This document shows, one piece after another, positions 45,488 to 64,000 of a stretch of 64,000 bases of DNA. The notes below the pieces were generated by a model. It saw nothing but the letters and a program-made list of their open reading frames with translations. It did not search any database and was not told the origin of the DNA. The translations under genes and the position numbers were made by a program. Position 1 is the first letter of the stretch, and every line of letters begins with the position of its first letter. Source of the DNA: Tetradesmus obliquus (Eukaryota > Chlorophyta > Chlorophyceae > Sphaeropleales > Scenedesmaceae); the NCBI GenBank assembly GCA_030272155.1, contig CP126207.1:682001-746000 (forward strand). The letters are read 5' to 3'.

Positions 45488-46856
45488 CAGCAGTAGCAGC
45501 AGCAGACGTTATTCGTACCCGCAAGCCTGCAGGCAGCCTGCATGAGTCACTCTGCTTTTAGTGTCCGCACCAGCAACACTCAAACACATTAAACCACATT
45601 ATACAAAAATCACATACCCTAAATCGCATCGGCTTTTACCGTTGACCCCTAAACGACCGAACTTTGAAAACCCAGCTCACCCCTCTGAACAGCGTCCGGT
45701 GCGTCTCCCCAATATCTTCCAGCACGCCTATGCTCAGTTAATCAATGCCAACAAGCTTGATGCTGTCCAATCAAAACTCACAGACACAAATAAAACCGCT
45801 TGACCACGTCTGTTGGGCCCTAAAAAAACCACAACCCTGAAAACTCAAACTCACCCCTTTAAACAGCGTCCGATGTGTTTCGCCTATGTCTTCAAGCATG
45901 CCTATGCTCAGATAATCAATGCCAACAAGCTTGATGCTGCTGCTGCCGGTGATGTGGGCAGCCGCAGTGGAGTCCAGAGCAGTGTAGTTTGAAGCAAAGG
46001 CGCGCTGAAACATGAGGCCCCTGCAGTCATGCAGCAGCAGCAACAGTTGGATCTTGACTGCATTGTGCATGCTGTTGCAGCATCCTTGTGTCAGCAGGAA
46101 GAGTATCGGGTCATGGGTTGATCACCTTCCTTTGTTGTCTGCTATGAACATGACCCGCCGCGCGTCAGCAGTCAGTTGCAACAACCATAGGCACTGTAAC
46201 ACTTATACCCATACCCAACACCCTGTAGCACTGCTGTTACTGTGACCTACTCCTCCGTGTTGTCTGCTTTGAACATGACCCGCCGCGCGCCAACAGTCAG
46301 CTGCAACAACATAGGCACTGCAGCACTTATACCCAATCCCAGAACCCTGCAGCACTGCTGCTGCTGTTACCTACTTCTCCGTGTTGTCTGTTTTGAACAT
46401 GACCCGTTGCACGTCAGCAGTCAGCTGCAACAACCATAGGCACTGCAACACTTATACCCATACATAGGTATATACCCAAAACCCTGTAGCACTGCTGTTG
46501 CTGTGACGTACTCATCCGTGTTGTCTGTTTTGAACATGACCCGTTGCACATCAGCAGTCAGCTGCATCAACCATAGGCACTGCAACATTGAAACCCACCC
46601 AAAACCCTGCAGCACTGCTGCTACTGCGACCTACTTCTCCGTGTTGTCTGTTTCACAAACATGACCCGCCGCACATCAGCAGTCAGCTGCAACAACATAG
46701 GCACTGCAACTCTTATACCCATACCCAAAACCCTGTAGCACTGCTGTACTGTGACCTACTTCTCAGTGTTGTCTGTTTTGAACATGACCCGTTGCACATC
46801 AGCGGGCAGTGCCAGTTGCTGCAGTACCTCAGCTGATGGTGTGTCAGCGCCAGATG

Positions 46857-46894
<38 letters not shown>

Positions 46895-47199
46895 GGCTTC
46901 TGTCGTAATATATATGTGCATGCAGCCAGGGCGCACAAAGGGGAGCCAGGTCGAGCACACAACGCAGCTGCCCTGATTCTTGTGTGCACTGCCACACGCA
47001 GCACTGTATGAAACATCGTACAGGACATTGCATGCCTTGAGATGTACCATGCACCCGCCTGTTATGTTTGACCCGCCTGTTATGTTTGAGCCACCTGTTA
47101 TGTTTGACCCGCCTGTTATGTTTGAGCTACCTGTTATGTTTGACCCGCCCGGCACTTCAACCACAAGAACCTCTCCTGCAAGCCACATGCAATGCCGAT

Positions 47200-47251
<52 letters not shown>

Positions 47252-47508
47252 TCAAGTGATTTGGGGTGCCAAAGTGGGTAGGTTCTGTGGACAGCAGCAG
47301 CAGCAGTGATGTGCTTTTGTACGCACCCGGGGGCTTTAGTCAGACATCTGCACTGAACCCTAAACCCTAAACCCTCTTCTTGACACAAAGTCAACCCTAC
47401 CTATCAGTACATCCAGGTCCAAATCTTCTATTGCGCTGCCGCCTTTTAAGAAGTGTGCTGGCGCATCAATGTGCGTGCCAGTGTGTGCATCCAAGTTGAG
47501 CCAGGACT

Positions 47509-47568
<60 letters not shown>

Positions 47569-47754
47569 TTGTGGGTGCCTTCGTGTCTCCAAGTTGAGCC
47601 AAGACTGCAGCAGCAGCAGCAGCAGCAGCAGCATTAATATTGCCGATATGTGCATCCAAGCTGTGCCAAGACTGCAGCGACAGCAGCAGCAGCAGAAAGT
47701 CAGCTGGCGCATCGATGTGTGCGCCGGTGTGCGCGTCCAGGTTCAGCCAGGACT

Positions 47755-47807
<53 letters not shown>

Positions 47808-48720
47808 CGACGTGAGCCTGCAGTGCAACTGCCCGCAGACAGCACTGACCGGTGGGTATGTCAACAACAAACCCACACACAAAAAACACTACTGTGTGCG
47901 CGCACCTGGTTGACTTTGCTCGCCGTCTGCCAGCTGCAGATGCAGCCAACGAAGTCAAGCACGCGCCTTCGTTCATTTTTGTGCCGCCACCAGCAAATTT
48001 GACAGCCCAGCAGCTCACAAAGGCGAAAAAAATGTAACATATAACAGCTGCAGGTGTACCAATGAAGTCAAGCACATTTTCACAGTTCACATTTTGGTCT
48101 CAGGCTGAAAACAAATAACATGCTGCATGACAGGTCACTAACACTAATGGAAGTATTTCTTGCACCTGGGTGACCTCATGTGCCAGCTGCTAGCTGCAGG
48201 TGCAGGCAGCCGCCGCCACAAGCTGACCGATGCACAGAAGACACACACCACAAGCTTACGGCCTATGTCATATCTGTAATATATATCATCATGTTGTAAC
48301 ACTTTCTTGCACCTGGTTGACTTCGTCGCCGTCTGTTAGCTGACAGTGCAGGCAGGCTCTGCCACCAGCTGACCAACAGCTCCGCAGCTCACATAGGTAT
48401 GTTTCAATGAACTCTGTTACATAACATGTTACATACTGTTATGTAGCATATTATCGCACCTGGTTGACTTCGTCGCCATCTGCCAGCTGCAGGTGCAGCG
48501 TCCGCCAGTGCTTGGGCAATCCCCTTGGGCTCTCCCATATAGGCATGCCAGCACGCACTGCAGCCAAGAGAATGACAAGAAAGCCAGCATAATTTGGATT
48601 CAGGTGTGAATGTCAGTGTCACTTTCACTGCGTGTGCGCCAGTGCTTGGGCTCTCTTAGAAAGGCGTGCTGGTGCGCACTGCAGCACAGATACGAGGTGA
48701 AACATAGGTAGCACATACAA

Positions 48721-48806
<86 letters not shown>

Positions 48807-49168
48807 ACAGCCAAGCATGCAGGCAAAGAATGGTACAGTTTGAGGGAGGTTCCAAGCTTGGATGCTTCACCAGGAGCAGTGACGTTCAAGTGGGGTGCTG
48901 CAGCTTGCTTGCCTTTGATGCTCATCCGATGGGCTGAGTCTAATATATTCTCTGTACTGTTTGGTGCGTCTCAGAAGACCCAAATCAGGAACTGTCTTGT
49001 CTTGCAAGGCAGTAAACTTTGCGTTGGTATTAAGTCGGCTGGCTCACCAGGCACAGTCACGTCGATGTAGGGCGCTGCAGCGTGCTTGCAGGACACTGCT
49101 GCTACTGCTGCAGCAGAAAGGGCTAGCAGCAGCACGCCGCTCGTCCGTGGGCGCTGCAGCCAAACCAT
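45279..49168 (-). CDS. Secreted putative cyclase / kynurenine-formamidase-like hydrolase, 7 exons, 253 aa
   Basis: Exons: 49168-49048, 48557-48460, 47506-47401, 47175-47131, 46832-46760, 46020-45855, 45431-45279; 762 nt, all phases match. The protein starts with a signal peptide (Leu/Ala-rich, ending near AVS). Exon 2 gives PIWESPRGLPKHW, the segment where plant cyclases have PxWDSxxG. Exon 3 gives the family signature HTGTHIDAPAHF (His81, His85, Asp87, His91), the metal-binding HxGTHxDxPxH motif. Then come VEVPGGSNITAEVLQQL, VQRVMFKTDNTEK, KLVGIDYLS, VIEGLDL and CLPAKLAGSDGAPVRC, in the order seen in plant CYCLASE proteins. Bacterial relatives (KynB) hydrolyse N-formylkynurenine using metal; the true substrate here is unknown. 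Exon 4 borders an 18-bp repeat, so its end is ambiguous in multiples of 18 bp. Confidence 0.88.
45675..45785 (-). repeat. 3'-edge copy of cyclase exon 6
   Basis: A diverged copy of the sequence encoding KLVGIDYLS.GMLEDIGETHRTLFKG, with a deletion, lies downstream of the intact exon 46020-45855. It retains the region of the GTGAG donor. Confidence 0.85.
46110..46700 (-). repeat. Five 3'-edge copies of cyclase exon 5
   Basis: Units of about 125-130 bp at roughly 46130, 46255, 46375, 46510 and 46635 repeat QLxADVQRVMFKTDNT and a donor-like GTAGGTCAC, with spacer GGGTTTTGGGTATGGGTAT. The intact exon is at 46832-46760. Confidence 0.9.
47060..47155 (-). repeat. 18-bp repeat encoding Ser-Asn-Ile-Thr-Gly-Gly, 5 copies
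   Basis: The unit (plus strand TTATGTTTGACCCGCCTG) spans the donor of cyclase exon 4. Every unit contains ACATAACAG followed by GT or GC, so donor-like sites recur every 18 bp in frame. Each extra unit used would add SNITGG, with an N-glycosylation sequon. Confidence 0.9.
47580..47755 (-). repeat. Three 5'-edge copies of cyclase exon 3
   Basis: Copies of the acceptor CTGCAG and SWLNLDAHTGxHIDAP lie at about 47700-47755, 47645-47678 and 47580-47608, decreasingly complete and separated by coding-strand CTG tracts. The first has HTGAHIDAPADF, losing the catalytic Thr and last His. Confidence 0.9.
47900..48925 (-). repeat. Edge copies of cyclase exons 2 and 1
   Basis: 3'-edge copies of exon 2 (end LADGDEVNQ and GTGCG/GTGCA donor) lie at about 47905-47950, 48165-48200 and 48308-48365. 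A 5'-edge copy of exon 2 lies at about 48625-48685. A 3'-edge copy of exon 1 (AAAPHLNVTAPGE) lies at about 48855-48905. Confidence 0.75.
48720..48805. repeat. (AGGC)21 tetranucleotide microsatellite
   Basis: About 21 uninterrupted AGGC units lie in the first cyclase intron. It is the only long tetranucleotide tract in the window. Confidence 0.95.
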
Positions 49169-49877
49169 TGGCGCTCTGAAAGCTTGTGAAAAGCGATACA
49201 GGGCTGTAACTCTCAAGGCAGTAGTGTTTTTTTTGCTGCGGAGCAAGTTTATGGCACCGGGCAAACAGCAGCTGACAGGCCCTCAGCTAGCTTGATCGCC
49301 TATGCCGGACGCAAAATGTAGTTTCGTCGTCGATTTTCAGCCTTTTATGCGTTTGCTGTATGGCAGGAAGGAGGCACGAGCCAAGTGCTGTTCAAAAAGT
49401 ACAACTCAGCAGATGCTGTGTGTGGTGCTGCTGTGCTTGTCACAAGAGGTAAGCTCAACATCTGCTGCATAAACATGAAACTCTGTAAGGTAACAGAGTA
49501 CTGTTATGAGCAAGTCGTCTCTCCGTGGTCCTGCTCTTGGTTGAACCAATGGGGCCTGGCCTTGATGACTTGTGCCAGAGCCCTAGCCATCAGGGATGTG
49601 CCGTTTCAGGTTTTTTAATTTCTCTGAAATTACACCGCATGTTTCAAGGGATACAGCTTCCATCACTGAATTGACCCTGTTCTTTCAGTTTCATTACTCC
49701 ATTTTTCACTGAAATTGCTTTCAAAGCCCCCAAAACCGTGAAAAGGCACACACCTGCTAGCCATGCATGCGCTGCGCAGGGTGTCAATTTCGTCTAGATG
49801 ACACAGCCACAAACAAGATGCATACTTCCGGACTGCAACTTGCAAACTCTCTGTCAACAGCAGCAGCAGCAACAGCA

Positions 49878-49910
<33 letters not shown>

Positions 49911-50120
49911 CCAGCAGCAGCAGCAGCAGCACACGGCTGTGCTGAGAGGCCCTGCTGCTGCCGCTTGCTGTGCCACATGTTGATGAACAATGCACAGCAG
50001 CTTGGAACTCAGCGAAGGGCGTGCTTTCGTAGGTGTGTAACCCCAAAGGTGTGCTCGAACGGCCGCGGTGCAGCTGTCAGATGTTGGCGGGCGCGCTGAA
50101 TTGCAGGCGCAGTAGTCTGC

Positions 50121-50140
50121 GGGGGGGGGGGGGGGGGGGG
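50121..50140 (+). repeat. G20 homopolymer
   Basis: Twenty consecutive G follow GTCTGC, in the divergent promoter region. It could form a G-quadruplex, or be an assembly-uncertain homopolymer. Confidence 0.95.
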
Positions 50141-50187
50141 ACAGCCACCGGCAGCTGACCTGCATCTGCAGAGGTCACATAAAGATG

Positions 50188-50470
50188 TCAAAGTTCTCAG
50201 CGGTGGCAGCTAGCTGCATGTGCACAAGAGCGCTCCTGTGCAGTGCAGTCGCTGCACTGAGTGCAGTGCAGTGCAGCGCGCTGTGGCACCTCCTTCAAGG
50301 ATCCCCAGCACCACAAAAAGTTCTCAGCGCTGGCAGCTACCTGGAAGCTAGCTGTCTGTACAAAAGAAAGCTCCTGTGCAGTGCACTAGTCACTGCACTG
50401 AGTACAGCGTGCTGTGTGCCACCGCCTGTGGCAGCTCCTGCTGGAATTCCTTCGAAGCCCGGCACCACAA
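50188..50470. repeat. Tandem duplication of ~140 bp
   Basis: Two diverged copies share AAGTTCTCAGCG.TGGCAGCTA, GCTCCTGTGCAGTGCA, TGCACTGAGT and the ending AGCACCACA/GGCACCACA. The boundary is near 50318. Confidence 0.8.
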
Positions 50471-50930
50471 TGCGGCTTGATACTTTGAGCGCCAAAATTA
50501 CATATATGAGGCGGAAAGACTGATGCCGCTGTCAACGTTTGCGGGCGCGCTGAATTGCAGGCGCAGCATTCTGGCGGGAACATGTACAGCCGACATACTG
50601 CTGCCATCGGGGACCGACAACCGCTATAAAGCAGCTCGAAAGAAAAATACATTTACCTTTTATAACCAACCTCAGGCATATGACTGCAAGTTGAGCAAAC
50701 TAAAATCACTTCGCCGAAGAGAGAGCACAGAGCCGATTGAATCATGAACCAGCTGAACCCGACCAGCGCCGTGGCGTACCGGGGAGCGCCCTCGATTACA
50801 GTCCTACAACCAGTCGCGAATTGTAATAAATAGTTAAATCGAGTGAAATCTTCGAACGCATGCACCTGAACTTGTAGCGGACGCGCTGCGAACGGATGCC
50901 CACTTTTTAGTGTGAGCGGATGAGCTGTGC

Positions 50931-63244
<12,314 letters not shown>

Positions 63245-63590
63245 TTGCTGGGTCTGCGAGTTGATGGTCAACCGCGCTCCGATGCACGCTTGGCAGCCAC
63301 ACCAGCAGTAGCAGCAGCAGCAGCAGCAGCAGGCGATGACTCAGCAGCAGCAGCAGCAGCAGCAGGGTGGGAGGCACTACAGAGGCGGTACAATTGGCCT
63401 GATGGGCAGTACAGTTTGGCGAGCATGTGGTCCCCATATGACAGCGAGGACATTGCGGACTGTGAGCAGTGCAAGCCTCGGCTGTGGTGACTGTTATGTC
63501 CGCGAGTTGAAAGTTGTAGGGTTGATGGTCAACCACGCTGAAGTGCACGCTTGGCAGCCACACCAGCAGCAGCAGCAGCAGGTGATGACT

Positions 63591-63622
<32 letters not shown>

Positions 63623-63930
63623 AAGGAGGCGGTACAACTGGCCAGATGGGCAATACAGGTTGGCGAGCATGTGGTCCCCATATGACAGCGAGGACATTGG
63701 TGACTGTGAGCAGGGCCAAGCACGACTTTGGTGACTGCTGCTGTTTAGGTTCGAATCCAGCTGAGGAGTACAATCGGCTGCAGCGAGCTGTTGCAGCAGT
63801 ACAACCGTTTCTCAAATGCACGCTTGGCAGCAACACCAGCAGCAGGTGATGACTCAGCAGCAGCAGCAGGGTGGGAGGCACTATGGAGGCGGTACAACTG
63901 GCCGGCGGAGCACTGCTCATTGTAGTACAA
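63245..63930 (+). repeat. Three copies of the sulfatase terminal exon 3' edge
   Basis: Copies at about 63274-63490, 63541-63734 and 63755-63905 repeat YNWPDGQYSLASMWSPYDSE and the end KPRLW-stop (third copy truncated). They follow the gene's stop at 63244. The first two keep an open frame to a TGA. Confidence 0.9.
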
Positions 63931-64000
63931 TCTCTGTTGCCAGGGGGAGCGAAACAGCAGTGCAGTTGAGCGAGCATGATCTGGTGATTTCTTTCTTTCA

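Larger units (their letters stand above)
49169..50930. other. Divergent intergenic region between cyclase and sulfatase genes
   Basis: It must contain promoters for both genes but no element is assignable. It holds a CAG tract (49857-49930), a 20-base G run, a tandem duplication at 50188-50470, and a direct repeat with core GCGGGCGCGCTGAATTGCAG at about 50088 and 50540. Open frames here do not resemble known proteins. Confidence 0.6.

Overview
The window is nuclear DNA of a eukaryote, most likely a green alga (chlorophyte, possibly Sphaeropleales such as Scenedesmus/Tetradesmus; this is inference). The evidence is dense GT-AG introns, plant-type leucine-rich repeats, TTTAGGG-type (plant/algal) telomere-like heptamers scattered through introns, and very high CAG/CTG triplet content. 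There are no operons, rRNA, tRNA or recognisable transposons.

Layout. (1) 1-1707: no gene I can support. (2) 1708-15855, plus strand: a secreted LRR protein of 1487 aa in 19 exons, with a very long Gln/Ser/Ala-rich first exon. (3) 15856-17767: short convergent intergenic region. (4) 17768-43094, minus strand: a 1312-aa importin-11-like nuclear transport receptor in 27 exons. (5) 43095-44000: spacer with no recognised gene. (6) 45279-49168, minus strand: a 253-aa secreted putative cyclase / kynurenine-formamidase-like enzyme in 7 exons, followed downstream by a long array of copies of its last exon (44020-45235). (7) 49169-50930: divergent intergenic region. (8) 50931-63244, plus strand: a secreted sulfatase of about 1000 aa in 15-16 exons, followed by copies of its last exon up to about 63930. 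Exons were chosen by hand from homology-like blocks, acceptor and donor dinucleotides and codon phase. Summed exon lengths close in phase for the LRR, importin and cyclase genes; one junction in the sulfatase is unresolved.

The genes have no obvious common pathway: three products look secreted (LRR, cyclase, sulfatase) and one is nucleocytoplasmic. What unites the window is its architecture. Nearly every exon of all four genes is surrounded by truncated, diverged tandem copies of its own edges. Copies of the exon's 5' part with the acceptor site always lie upstream, and copies of its 3' part with the donor site (or stop codon) always lie downstream. The intact, phase-compatible exon sits between them. 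In addition, introns mostly carry CTG on the coding strand, often running directly into the CAG of the 3' splice site, whereas coding exons carry CAG on the coding strand (polyQ/S/A). I consider this systematic exon-edge duplication the most interesting content of the window.
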